Of a stretch of DNA of 64,000 nt, positions 52,092 through 60,346 are shown piece after piece. Every line of letters starts with the position of its first letter. The stretch's first letter is position 1. The notes beneath the pieces are model-generated. The model made no database searches, had not been told where the DNA came from, and worked only from the letters and a program-made list of their open reading frames with translations. Made by a program: the position numbers and the translations under genes. The stretch is from Nonomuraea helvata (GTDB lineage: Bacteria; Actinomycetota; Actinomycetes; Streptosporangiales; Streptosporangiaceae), in assembly GCF_039535785.1 (NCBI RefSeq), contig NZ_BAAAXV010000005.1, positions 620,001-684,000 on the forward strand. The letters are read 5' to 3'.

Positions 52092-53347
52092 CCGCATCCG
52101 CCACCGGCCGTCCGGGCTCCAGCTCCGGTTCCGGCGCCGGCTATGACGTGATCGTCGTGGGTGCCCGCTGCGGCGGAGCGCCCGCGGCGATGTTGCTGGC
52201 CCGCGCGGGCTACCGCGTCCTCATCCTGGACCGCGCTCGCTTCCCCCGCGACACCCTGTCCACCCTGTACATCCACCAACCCGGCACCGCCCTGCTCGAC
52301 CGCTGGGGCCTGCTCGACCAGGTCGCCGCCACCGGCTGCCCGCCGATCACCTCGGCCATGCACCGTATGGGCCAAGTCGCCGTCGAAGGCGCTCCCACTC
52401 CGGTTCACGGCATCCACGCGGCCTATGCGCCACGGCGTTACCTCCTCGACACCCTCCTCGCCAAGGCCGCGACCGACGCCGGAGCGGAGTTCCGCGAGGG
52501 CTGCCGGGTCACCGACGTGGTCGTCGAGGACGGGCGGGCCGTCGGGGTGCGATGGCGTACCGCCTCCGGCAGCGGCACCGACCGCGCCGCGCTGGTCGTC
52601 GGCGCGGACGGTATGCGCTCGGTCGTGGCGGACGCCGTACGTGCCGAGACGGTCCGCGAACACCCGCCGCTGACCTGCGTCTACTACGGCTACTGGGAAG
52701 GCGTGCCGGTCACCCGGTTCGAGGCCCACGCGGTACGCGGCCGCTGGGTCGGCTGCCTGCCCACCAACGACGGCCGTACCCTGCTCGCGGTGTACTTCCC
52801 CCAGGCCGAGTTCGAGGCCGTCCGTCGCGACCTGCCCGACGCCTACCTGGGCGGACTCGCGGCCGCGGCCCCGGAACTGTACGAACGTGCCCTCGCCGGC
52901 ACCCGGGTCGGCCCGCTCCGCGGCAGCGGCACACAGCGGAACTTCTTCCGCCGCGCGGCCGGACCCGGATGGGCGCTGGTCGGCGACGCGGGACACCACA
53001 AGGACTCCATCACCGCCGACGGCATCACCGCGGCGTTCCAGCAGGCGGCGCTCCTGGCCGCCCGCCTGGGCGCCGACCTGCCCGACCCGGCGCGCCGGCA
53101 GGCCGCGTTGGAGCGCTACGCCCTCGACCGCGACCGCATGCTCGCCGCCCGCTACTCCGACACCCTCGCGCTCGCCCGGCTCCGCGCCGACCGTGTGGAG
53201 GCCCGGATCGCCGGGCTCGCGCACGACCCGGCGTGGGTGCAGGCGTTCTTCGACCGCGCGGCGGGCACCGGTCCCGACCTCGTGCCCGTGCCCGGCCCCG
53301 TGCCCGACCTCGTGCCTGGTAACCGGTCTGAGGAGGTAACGGCGTGA
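52088..53347 (+). CDS. FAD-dependent oxidoreductase (geranylgeranyl-reductase / hydroxylase-like)
   Basis: This 419-residue flavoprotein starts at GTG 52088, overlapping the KR stop. The N-terminal FAD motif is the variant VIVVGARCGGAPAAMLLAR. RYLLDTLLAKAATDAGAEF and VVGADGMRS are typical of group A flavin monooxygenases and geranylgeranyl-reductase-like proteins. The second FAD motif is GDAGHHKDSITADGITAAF. A Pro/Val repeat tail (VPVPGPVPDLVPG) ends it. It could hydroxylate the product, or introduce or reduce double bonds in the chain. Confidence 0.82.
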   Translation: MTASATGRPGSSSGSGAGYDVIVVGARCGGAPAAMLLARAGYRVLILDRARFPRDTLSTLYIHQPGTALLDRWGLLDQVAATGCPPITSAMHRMGQVAVEGAPTPVHGIHAAYAPRRYLLDTLLAKAATDAGAEFREGCRVTDVVVEDGRAVGVRWRTASGSGTDRAALVVGADGMRSVVADAVRAETVREHPPLTCVYYGYWEGVPVTRFEAHAVRGRWVGCLPTNDGRTLLAVYFPQAEFEAVRRDLPDAYLGGLAAAAPELYERALAGTRVGPLRGSGTQRNFFRRAAGPGWALVGDAGHHKDSITADGITAAFQQAALLAARLGADLPDPARRQAALERYALDRDRMLAARYSDTLALARLRADRVEARIAGLAHDPAWVQAFFDRAAGTGPDLVPVPGPVPDLVPGNRSEEVTA

Positions 53348-54246
53348 TCGCCGAACAGTACGGAATCGCCTTTCCCGGACAGGGCATCAAGGCGCAGACG
53401 CTGCTCTGCGCCCTGTGGGCCCACGTCCGGCACCCGCTGGTCGCCCGGCTGCTGACGACGTTCGGCGCGGCGGACCCCGAGGCGCTGGACCTCGGTGACA
53501 CCTCGGTCGTCCAGCCCGCCACCTTCGCCGCCGGCCTCGCGGCGGCCGACACGGCCTTCGGGCCGGACCACTGCCCACCGGTGGCGCTCGGCCACAGCCT
53601 GGGCGAGCTGACCGCCGCGGCCTACGCCGGATTCCTCCGTATCGACGAGGGCTTTGAACTGGCCGTGGACCGCGGCCGGTTGTGCCACGACCAGAGCCGG
53701 CGCAGGCCCGGGGCGATGGTCGCGATCGTCGGCGCCGACGCGGGCGAACTCGAATGGCTGCGCCGGAGCGTGGTCGCCGAGCACGGCGAGATCCTCGACG
53801 TCGCCGGGCTCAACAGCGCCCGGCAGACCGTACTGTCGGGCGCTCCCGAGGCGGTGGCCGCGGCCGTACGCATCGCCGAGGAACAGTGCCTGCGCGCCGA
53901 AGTGCTGCCGATACCCGGCGGTTTCCACAGCCCGCTGATGATGGACGCCGTCCCGGCGTGGCGGCGCCGTCTGGAGTCCGCGGACTTCCGCCCGAGTACG
54001 ACCCGATTCGTCTCCGCGATCGACGTACGACCGCACACCGACCCGGTCCAGGTCCGCGAACAACTCGCGCGCGGCCTGGTGCTCCCGGTGCGCTGGCACG
54101 AGGCCGTGCGTACGGTACGAGACCTCGGCGTGCCCGGCCTCGTCGACGCCGGACCGGGTACGACCCTGCTCAAGCTCGGACGCCGCGCCCGCATCCTCGA
54201 GTTCACCGGCCTCGACGCGCTGCCCGAACCGGTTCCACCCGGGTGA
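53344..54246 (+). CDS. Discrete acyltransferase (FabD/AT-type)
   Basis: This 300-residue acyltransferase has the Ser motif GHSLGELTAAAY and the specificity/His motif PGGFHSPLMMDAV. The start is GTG 53344 after GAGG, overlapping the flavoprotein stop. It probably loads malonyl units onto the discrete ACP. Having its own AT means the cluster need not borrow FabD. Confidence 0.87.
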   Translation: MIAEQYGIAFPGQGIKAQTLLCALWAHVRHPLVARLLTTFGAADPEALDLGDTSVVQPATFAAGLAAADTAFGPDHCPPVALGHSLGELTAAAYAGFLRIDEGFELAVDRGRLCHDQSRRRPGAMVAIVGADAGELEWLRRSVVAEHGEILDVAGLNSARQTVLSGAPEAVAAAVRIAEEQCLRAEVLPIPGGFHSPLMMDAVPAWRRRLESADFRPSTTRFVSAIDVRPHTDPVQVREQLARGLVLPVRWHEAVRTVRDLGVPGLVDAGPGTTLLKLGRRARILEFTGLDALPEPVPPG

Positions 54247-54328
54247 AGGCGGCCCGCTGAGCACCGCCGTTCGACCACGTGACCCACAAGCGGACCAGCC
54301 TCGCCCGCCGCGCGACCGAAAGGCGCCC

Positions 54329-55543
54329 ATGCACCACCACGATCCCACCACGGATGCCGTGCTCGACCCCGGCATCGTCCCTGACGGCACCGCATCCGCC
54401 GTCGGACCGGCCCGCCACGTGCTGCTCACCGGCGCCACCGGCTTCCTCGGCGCGTTCCTGCTCCGCGAACTCCTCGACCGCGCCGACGCCGACGTGTGGT
54501 GCCTGGTGCGCGCCGACAGCGACCACCACGCGGCGTCCCGCCTGCGCGAGGCCATGCGGCGCTATCTGATCTGGGACGACCGGTCGGCCGGGCGCGTCAT
54601 CCCGGTCGCCGGAGACCTGACCGCGCCCGACCTCGGCCTGACGCCCGCCCGCTGGGCGGAACTCGCCGAGCGGATTGACGCCGTGCAGCACGCCGGCGCC
54701 CAGGTCGGCCACGCCGCACCGTACGCCGCGCTGCGGGCGGCCAACGTGTACGGCACCCAGGAGATCATCCGGTTGGCCTGCGAGCGCCGCGGCAAGCCGC
54801 TCAGCTTCATCTCCACCGCCGCCGTGCCGGGTGATCCGGCGGACCGTACCGCGGCACCTCCTCCGCCCGGGCGCCCGGGCGGAGGCTATGTCACCGGCAA
54901 ATGGGTCGCCGAGCGCCTGGTCCGGCAGGCCGGCGACCGCGGGCTGCCGGTACGGATCCACCGCCCCGGCCGCATCAGCGGCCACTCCGTCACCGGAGCC
55001 TGCCAACTCGACGACGGAATATGGCACTTCGTACGAGCCATCGTCCTGCTCGGCCTGGCCCCCGTCGTCGCGGCGCCCGAAGGCGGCGGCCCCGCGGTGT
55101 CGTTCTCGCCGGTCGACTACGTCGCCCGCGCCATCGTCCACATGTCCGCGCAGGACACTGGACCCGCCCCGCTGCGCTACCTGGTCAACCATTCCCGCAT
55201 GCCGCTGAGCGACCTGATCGGCCACGTGGCCAAGCGGTACGCCGTCTCCTACATCTCGCGCGACACATGGCTCGAACGCCTGTGGCAGGCACGGCACCGG
55301 TACGACGGCGCGCTGCTCAAGGCCGGCATCCTGGTGAAGTACTACCGGGCGCTGCTCACGGGAACCGGCCGCCCGCCGACCGCCGACGACCGGAACACCG
55401 TACGGGACCTGGCCGGAACCGGCATCACCTGCCCACCCCTGGACGGCGCCCTCATCGGGGTGTACCTCGACTACTTCCAATCAGCGGGTTTCCTCCCGGT
55501 GCCGCCGACACGCCTGAACCGAGAATCGCCAGCCCGAGGCTGA
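54329..55543 (+). CDS. Thioester reductase (SDRe family, NRPS/PKS R-domain-like)
   Basis: This 404-residue extended SDR has cofactor motif VLLTGATGFLGAFLLRELL, CLVRAD, active-site Ser/Thr in SFISTAAVPG and Tyr-Lys in YVTGKWVAERL. The C-terminal region (YLDYFQSAGFLP) matches R-domain proteins such as those at the end of Lys2/carboxylic-acid-reductase systems. It would release the chain as an aldehyde with NADPH. The cluster's zinc alcohol dehydrogenase could reduce it further. No thioesterase is present. The gene is 82 bases after the acyltransferase. Confidence 0.87.
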   Translation: MHHHDPTTDAVLDPGIVPDGTASAVGPARHVLLTGATGFLGAFLLRELLDRADADVWCLVRADSDHHAASRLREAMRRYLIWDDRSAGRVIPVAGDLTAPDLGLTPARWAELAERIDAVQHAGAQVGHAAPYAALRAANVYGTQEIIRLACERRGKPLSFISTAAVPGDPADRTAAPPPPGRPGGGYVTGKWVAERLVRQAGDRGLPVRIHRPGRISGHSVTGACQLDDGIWHFVRAIVLLGLAPVVAAPEGGGPAVSFSPVDYVARAIVHMSAQDTGPAPLRYLVNHSRMPLSDLIGHVAKRYAVSYISRDTWLERLWQARHRYDGALLKAGILVKYYRALLTGTGRPPTADDRNTVRDLAGTGITCPPLDGALIGVYLDYFQSAGFLPVPPTRLNRESPARG

Positions 55544-55590
55544 GTGCAGGATTCGGCGGCAGTGGCCTGCAGGGGCAGCCACTCGGTTGA

Positions 55591-55725
55591 TCAGTGGGTA
55601 CGGCGGAGGTGTGCCAGGATCTCGGTGACCTTGGCGATAGCTTCGGCGCCGGGTTTGAGAGCCTGCTGACAAAGGATTTGGTCGCTGAGGCCGGGACAGG
55701 GATGCCCTGGTCGAGCTCCATCTTC
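55591..55725 (-). pseudogene. Possible 3-prime gene remnant after the cluster
   Basis: On the minus strand a frame reads CPGLSDQILCQQALKPGAEA then IAKVTEILAHLRRTH and a stop at 55591. It looks protein-like, but I do not recognise it and see no start. It may be the tail of a lost gene at the cluster edge. Confidence 0.25.
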
Positions 55726-55800
55726 GAGCGATACGCCCGGCGGCGGGCAAGATACGCGCGTACCCCGCAAATCGGTTGCGCAGGTCGTCATGATGATGAC

Positions 55801-56328
55801 ATGACGTGGACAGCACCCGACGTAGAGCGGGGACCTCGGACGGATATGGCCTGTGGCGAACGCGAGATGCTGGATAACTGGTTGAAGCTCCGCCGGGTGT
55901 TCCTGCTGCGCAAATGCGCCGGCCTCACCGCCGAGCAACTGAAGACCGCCTCCGTGGAGCCGTCCAACCTGACGCTGCTCGGCCTCCTGCGACACATGAC
56001 GGAAGTCGAGCGCTGGTGGTTCCGGGAGAAGTTCCTGCACGAAAACTTGCCCGAGCTGCACATCACGGAGGAGTACGAAGACGGCGACTTCGACCTGGTG
56101 GCCGACGCCGACGCCGAGGCCGACTACGCCGCCTTCCTCGCGGAGACGGCTGCCTGCGATGCCGCGGTTGCCGACATCGACCTCGATGAGCTGGCCGACG
56201 ACCCCCGGGCGCCGACCGGCAAGGTCAGCCTCCGCTGGATCTACATCCACCTCCTGGAGGAGTACGCCCAGCACACCGGGCACGCCGACCTGATCCGAGA
56301 GCGCATCGATGGGGCCACGGGAGCATAG
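55801..56328 (+). CDS. DinB-family (mycothiol-transferase-like, DUF664) protein
   Basis: This 175-residue four-helix-bundle protein of the DinB/DUF664 type is common in mycothiol-producing actinomycetes. The metal-binding histidines are expected in LLRHMTEVERWWFREKF and EEYAQHTGHADLIRER, both visible. Members conjugate thiols such as mycothiol to electrophiles. ATG 55801 lies in a cluster of ATGA repeats, and no strong Shine-Dalgarno is evident. Confidence 0.82.
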   Translation: MTWTAPDVERGPRTDMACGEREMLDNWLKLRRVFLLRKCAGLTAEQLKTASVEPSNLTLLGLLRHMTEVERWWFREKFLHENLPELHITEEYEDGDFDLVADADAEADYAAFLAETAACDAAVADIDLDELADDPRAPTGKVSLRWIYIHLLEEYAQHTGHADLIRERIDGATGA

Positions 56329-56532
56329 CGGCTCTCCCGGGATCACCCATACCCAGGCCCTGCCACCTCACCGACGTATCCGCTGATCAGCTGAGCGGCG
56401 GTCAGCAGTAGCTCCAGGACGCCGAGCCGGCTGACGAAGGCTTAAGCGCTCGTGGGCATGGAAGCTGTTGACGTGCTCACCACATGAGAACGCTTCGGCC
56501 CTGCACGCTGCTCAGAGCAGATCTGCCGCAGG

Positions 56533-56555
56533 CGGATCGTGTGGACGCCGATCCG
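56533..56555. promoter_or_regulatory. Dyad upstream of the clpP pair
   Basis: CGGATC (56533-56538) and GATCCG (56550-56555) are exact inverted repeats separated by 11 bases, ending 22 bases before the ATG of the first clpP. A 10-bp palindrome GCAGATCTGC lies just upstream at 56517-56526. Either could be the operator of the convergent PopR-like regulator; the assignment is inferred from position only. Confidence 0.35.
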
Positions 56556-56577
56556 AATCGCCTCACATGATGGACGC

Positions 56578-57204
56578 ATGAGCCAAGAATCGAAACTTCC
56601 GCTGTTCAACCAGCGGATGAGAGGCGAGCTTTACGAGCAGCGTGTTCTCGTTCTCGACGGCCCTCTCGACGACGACAACGGGACACTGCTCGCCACGCAA
56701 CTGATGGCACTCGCCACCCAGGACGCGTCGACCGATATCGCATTGTGGATTCACTCCCCGGGCGGCTCGGTCCCCTCGATGCTGGCGATTCGCGACATCA
56801 TTCGCCTCATTCCCTGTGACGTATCGACCCTCGTGCTGGGCATCGCTTACAGCGCCGGGCAATTCCTGCTGTCGTCGGGGGCCCGAGGCAAGCGCCGCGC
56901 CCTGCCGCACGCACGCGTCCTGATGCACCAGGGCTCGGCGGGAATCGGTGGCACCGCGGTCGACATCGAACTGCAGGCCGGCGACCTCCGGCATACTCGA
57001 GACACGGTGCTCGGTCTTATCGCCGAGGACACGGGCCAGCCCGTCGAGCGGATATTCGAGGATTCTCTGCACGATCGTTGGTACACAGCGCAAGAGGCGC
57101 TCGACTACGGTTTCATAGATGCGATCGTGCAGACCTTCGACGAAGTCGCGCCGCACAATCGCCCGCGGCCCGGATTCGGCATCACCGAAGGAGTCGGCAA
57201 GTGA
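56578..57204 (+). CDS. clpP: ATP-dependent Clp protease proteolytic subunit (catalytic)
   Basis: This 208-residue ClpP has a complete triad: Ser in GIAYSAGQFLLSSG, His in ARVLMHQG and Asp in the DSLHDRWYTAQEALDYG region. The N-terminal axial-loop sequence (PLFNQRMRGELYEQRVLVLDGPL) is typical. The start is ATG 56578. It overlaps by 4 bases a second ClpP-like gene, and a PopR/ClgR-type regulator is convergent just downstream. This is the arrangement of the clpP3-clpP4 locus in Streptomyces, a backup peptidase induced when the main ClpP fails. Confidence 0.9.
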   Translation: MSQESKLPLFNQRMRGELYEQRVLVLDGPLDDDNGTLLATQLMALATQDASTDIALWIHSPGGSVPSMLAIRDIIRLIPCDVSTLVLGIAYSAGQFLLSSGARGKRRALPHARVLMHQGSAGIGGTAVDIELQAGDLRHTRDTVLGLIAEDTGQPVERIFEDSLHDRWYTAQEALDYGFIDAIVQTFDEVAPHNRPRPGFGITEGVGK

Positions 57205-57791
57205 CCACATATACGATACCGAACGTCATCGCGCAGAATCCCCGTGGCGAGCGGATCATGGATGTCTACTCGCACCTGCTCACCGAGCGAATCGTTTATC
57301 TGGGCACCGCGATCGACGCGGGCGTCGCCAACGCGCTCATCGCGCAGCTGATTTTTCTGGAGTCGGACAACCCCGATGCCGAAATACAGTTCTATATCAA
57401 CTGCGAAGGCGGGGACCCGAGTGCGATGCTCGCGATATACGACACCATGCGCCATATCCGCCCGCGGGTTTCGACAACCTGCGTCGGACAAGCCGTCGCG
57501 GTCGGTGCCGTCCTTCTCGCCGCAGGTGCCGAGGGAAAACGTGCCGCTCTCCCCCACGCACGCGTGATCCTGCACCAACCAGCCGCTCAGGGGCGCGGAA
57601 CGATCCCCGACCTCATCTTGCAGGCCGACGAGGTTGTACGAGTCCGGGCAGACATCGAGCGCATCCTGTCACGGCACACCGGCCAGACGATCGAGACCCT
57701 ACGCGCCGACACCGATCACGATCGCGTGTTCACCGCGACCGCGGCCTTGGAGTACGGGCTCCTCGATCAGATCATCGAGGAGCACTCATAG
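57201..57791 (+). CDS. ClpP paralogue with Ser-to-Ala active site (ClpR-like)
   Basis: This 196-residue ClpP-fold protein starts at GTG 57201, overlapping the clpP stop. The motif that in ClpP reads GQAASMGAFLL is GQAVAVGAVLLAAG, with Ala at the nucleophile position. His (ARVILHQP) and Asp (ADTDHDRVFTATAALEYG) are kept. It should be proteolytically silent by itself and could form mixed rings with the catalytic subunit, as ClpR does in cyanobacteria and plastids. Confidence 0.88.
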   Translation: MTTYTIPNVIAQNPRGERIMDVYSHLLTERIVYLGTAIDAGVANALIAQLIFLESDNPDAEIQFYINCEGGDPSAMLAIYDTMRHIRPRVSTTCVGQAVAVGAVLLAAGAEGKRAALPHARVILHQPAAQGRGTIPDLILQADEVVRVRADIERILSRHTGQTIETLRADTDHDRVFTATAALEYGLLDQIIEEHS

Positions 57792-57816
57792 GCCCGAGAA
57801 CAACCCCGGCAAGCCG

Positions 57817-58203
57817 CTACGCGGCCAGAGCATACGCCGCCGAGCAGACAGCACCCCTCGACCCGCTGGGCTGAGCAGACCGCAAACTCTCTGCGACAGC
57901 AAGAGTCAGATCGACCAGGGTCACATCCAGCGCGCCGGCGACCGCGGCGATCATTTCACTCGACGGCTCTTTGACGCCTCGTTCCATCTCGGAGAGATAT
58001 TGCGGCGAGACTCCGGCGCGACCCGCCGTCTCACTCAACTTCTCGCCCCGCTGTTGACGAAGGTCCCTCAGACACTCACCGAGCACCTGCCGCCACAGCG
58101 GCTCGCGAGCCGGAGAGGGCTTGAGGGCGGTCCGATCGATCGCTGGACGTAGCGGCGAGATGGAAGATGGCTGCGGGATGGAGGAGGCCATACTCCACAC
58201 CAT
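57817..58203 (-). CDS. PopR/ClgR-type HTH regulator with C-terminal LAA
   Basis: This protein of about 128 residues has an Xre-type HTH (LRDLRQQRGEKLSETAGRAG, VSPQYLSEMERGVKEPSSEM), as in ClgR and PopR, the actinobacterial regulators of clp genes. It ends SAAYALAA. In Streptomyces PopR the last alanines form a degron recognised by ClpP1P2, so this ending fits a regulator that accumulates when the main ClpP is impaired and then switches on the adjacent clpP pair. It is convergent with that pair, 25 bases apart. The start may be ATG 58203 or 58191. Confidence 0.82.
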   Translation of the reverse strand: MVWSMASSIPQPSSISPLRPAIDRTALKPSPAREPLWRQVLGECLRDLRQQRGEKLSETAGRAGVSPQYLSEMERGVKEPSSEMIAAVAGALDVTLVDLTLAVAESLRSAQPSGSRGAVCSAAYALAA

Positions 58204-58222
58204 AGGTAGACAGCGCGGTCGA

Positions 58223-58250
58223 GTTCCGCCGGCTTCGCGCAGAGCGGAAC
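58223..58250. promoter_or_regulatory. Dyad upstream of the PopR-like gene
   Basis: GTTCCGC (58223-58229) and GCGGAAC (58244-58250) are exact inverted repeats, 14 bases apart, 20 bases upstream of the regulator start. ClgR-type operators have GTTCGC...GCGAAC-like arms, so this is a candidate autoregulatory site. Confidence 0.4.
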
Positions 58251-58769
58251 CAGTCCCTGCCTCCTCCGTTCGGCCTCAGGCGCACCTGCGCGCTCACCAC
58301 GGGGTCACCGCGGCGGCGAGCGCTCGGGTGACGTTGGTGACCAGCCACACGAGCAGGGCGCGCACCGTACTCGGCGCACCGACTGCTTGTCGTTGAAGCC
58401 CATCCTGACGAAGGGCTTGTCCGAGCCTCCCGCCGAGAACTCGGCGGTGGTCTTGGCGACCTTGGGGCGGAGGACTCCACTCTGCTCGGCCAAGGTGGTG
58501 TCGATCCAAGCCCACGCTCCAGTGGGCTGCTTGACGTGAGCTTCCCCTCTTAGCGTGGAGACCGAACCGGGAGAGGTTTGGTCGTGGCAGCAGTCAAGCG
58601 GTGGCGCTTTGATCCGGAGTTCCGGGCCCGGGCGCTAACCCTGCGCGGTGACCTCCCGAAACAGCTGCGAGGCACCCGCCGGAACCGTCGGATCCGGCAG
58701 CCTCGTCGAGGGCGGTCTCGACACACTACTTCGATCTCCGGGTGAGCGGCCAGCCACGCGGCGACCGGC
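58251..58769. other. Decayed intergenic region
   Basis: There is no intact gene. On the minus strand near 58300-58500 a protein-like but frame-broken stretch occurs (LRPKVAKTTAEFSAGG, then VRALLVWLVTNVTRALA in another frame). Near 58584 the plus strand reads VAAVKRWRFDPEFRARAL, resembling a transposase N-terminus. I cannot assign either firmly. Confidence 0.35.
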
Positions 58770-58835
58770 TCAACCCGGCGGCACGACTCGTACGAGGTCG
58801 CCGCTTTTCAGCTTGGGCGGGAAGATTACGTCCAT
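58770..58835 (-). pseudogene. N-terminal remnant of an S66 (LD-carboxypeptidase/MccF-like) gene
   Basis: ATG 58835 reads MDVIFPPKLKSGDLVRVVPP and then a stop. This is the typical opening of S66 peptidases (PPKLKxGDxVRVVAPS). Only about 21 residues survive. It lies just downstream of the ArsR-type gene on the same strand. Confidence 0.4.
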
Positions 58836-58845
58836 TGCCAAAAGC

Positions 58846-59151
58846 CTACGGCTCCGTCAGCCCGGCGATCTCCCTGAGCGCCGCCACATGGCGCTCCCAC
58901 GCCTTGCGGCCGGCCGTCGTCAGCGACACGTATGTGCGGGGGAACTTGCCGACGAAGGTCTTGCGCGGCGCGATGTATCCGGCCTCGGTGAGGACCGACA
59001 GGTGCTTGGACATGGCCGAGTCCGACACGTCGATCGTCTCGGCCAGTGTCTTGAAGTCGACCTCGTCGACCACCGCCAGCGCCGCGACGATCGAGAACCG
59101 CACCGGCGCGTGGATGACGCCGTCCAGGTCCTTGCGAGGGTGAACCGCCAC
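58846..59151 (-). CDS. Winged-helix (ArsR/MarR-like) transcriptional regulator
   Basis: The 101-residue single-domain protein has a winged HTH (VDFKTLAETIDVSDSAMSKH, LSVLTEAGYIAPRKTF, wing FPRTYVSLTTAGRKAW). It belongs to the HTH_27/ArsR-like group often encoded beside membrane proteins. It is last in a minus-strand run with a membrane protein (4-base gap) and ABC exporter genes, so it probably regulates them. Confidence 0.85.
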   Translation of the reverse strand: MAVHPRKDLDGVIHAPVRFSIVAALAVVDEVDFKTLAETIDVSDSAMSKHLSVLTEAGYIAPRKTFVGKFPRTYVSLTTAGRKAWERHVAALREIAGLTEP

Positions 59152-59155
59152 GATC

Positions 59156-59584
59156 TCACCGCTCCCTGCGCGTGCTCAGGTTGACCGCGATGACGATCCA
59201 GAACGGCAGTGTGGAGGCCGCCGCGCCGATCACCCACCACCAGATCACGCCGGGGAAGAACACCGGCCCGAGCACGACCGTGAGCGTGAACAGCGCGGCG
59301 CCGAGCGGGGTGATGACCGAGTACAGAAGCCTGTGATGCCTGGGGATCACCTTGCGGGAGGCGGTGTAGATCACCAGGCCGAGCAGGGTCATCAGCGCCA
59401 GGACGAACCAGCCTCCCTGCAGCGGCGGGTCGGTGAGGAGGCCGCCGGCGGCGATCAGGGCGAACATGAGCAGGCCGAGAAGGGCGATGACGGTGACGTG
59501 CCAGCGGCCTTGGGCGCGCATCCGCCGGGCCAGGACGTCGGCCTGTTCGAGCGCCTCGCGCGCATGCCTGTCCTCGTCCACCAC
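59156..59584 (-). CDS. Four-helix membrane protein of unknown function
   Basis: This 142-residue protein has a short cytoplasmic helix (EALEQADVLARRMRAQG). Four hydrophobic segments follow (VIALLGLLMFALIAAGG, WFVLALMTLLGLVIYTA, ITPLGAALFTLTVVLGPVFF, WWWVIGAAASTLPFWIVIAV). Proteins like this commonly pair with the adjacent winged-helix regulator in actinomycetes. It is transcribed between that gene and an ABC permease. Confidence 0.75.
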   Translation of the reverse strand: MVDEDRHAREALEQADVLARRMRAQGRWHVTVIALLGLLMFALIAAGGLLTDPPLQGGWFVLALMTLLGLVIYTASRKVIPRHHRLLYSVITPLGAALFTLTVVLGPVFFPGVIWWWVIGAAASTLPFWIVIAVNLSTRRER

Positions 59585-59587
59585 TGC

Positions 59588-60346
59588 TTACCGTCCTTCC
59601 CCTTGGTCCCACTTGAAGGTGACGACCGCCGCGTACGCCGCCGCCAGCGCGGTGGCGACCATCACGACGATCGACAACCATGCCGGATGGTACGGCTTGG
59701 CGCCAGTTATCTGGGTCAGCATCAGATTCGCGAAGAACGAGGTGGGAAGCAAGGAGAGCACCTTCACCACGCCCTCGGGCATGAGCTGGAACGGGAAGGC
59801 CAGTCCCGACAGGAACAAGCCCAGCATCTGGATGAGGACCGAGAAGTTGGAGGCGGCGTCCGGGGAGTTCATCCGGCCGCCGATCAGATAGCCGATGCCG
59901 CCGAACATCGCCATTCCCAGCAGGGTGATGCCGAGGAGTGCCGGGATGGCCGACACCTCCAGGCCGGCGACCATGGCGGCGATGGCCAGGAGCCCCACCG
60001 CCTGGACCACGACCATGACCACCCGCACCGCCATGTGCGTGGCCAGCAGCCTGCCCCGGCCGGCCGGAGTGGTGCCCATCAGCCGCAGCACCCCTTTGGA
60101 GCGCATGGTGGCCAGCGATCCCGACGTGACGATGAGGGCCGTGGAGGTGACGGCCAGGAACAGCGCCATCGGGATGGCGACGCCGGTGAAGTCGGGGGCT
60201 CCTTCGACCTTCGGCATCAGCGTGGACAGCACCAGGAAGATGCTCATCATCACGAGCGGGAACAGCAGTGCGAACCAGAAGTAACGCTTGTCGCGCATGA
60301 GTTCGCGCCGGTGCAGCCCGATCAGTTCACGAGTGACCGTGGACAT
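59588..60346 (-). CDS. ABC-2-type exporter permease
   Basis: This permease of about 252 residues has six predicted helices and ABC-2 family features (RDKRYFWFALLFPLVMMSIF, LATMRSKGVLRLMGTTPAGR, LGLFLSGLAFPFQLMP). Its ATG shares bases with the stop of the ATPase fragment (TGATG), so they were translated together. Because the partner ATPase has lost its nucleotide-binding domain, the exporter is probably non-functional unless it uses another ATPase. Confidence 0.85.
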   Translation of the reverse strand: MSTVTRELIGLHRRELMRDKRYFWFALLFPLVMMSIFLVLSTLMPKVEGAPDFTGVAIPMALFLAVTSTALIVTSGSLATMRSKGVLRLMGTTPAGRGRLLATHMAVRVVMVVVQAVGLLAIAAMVAGLEVSAIPALLGITLLGMAMFGGIGYLIGGRMNSPDAASNFSVLIQMLGLFLSGLAFPFQLMPEGVVKVLSLLPTSFFANLMLTQITGAKPYHPAWLSIVVMVATALAAAYAAVVTFKWDQGEGR

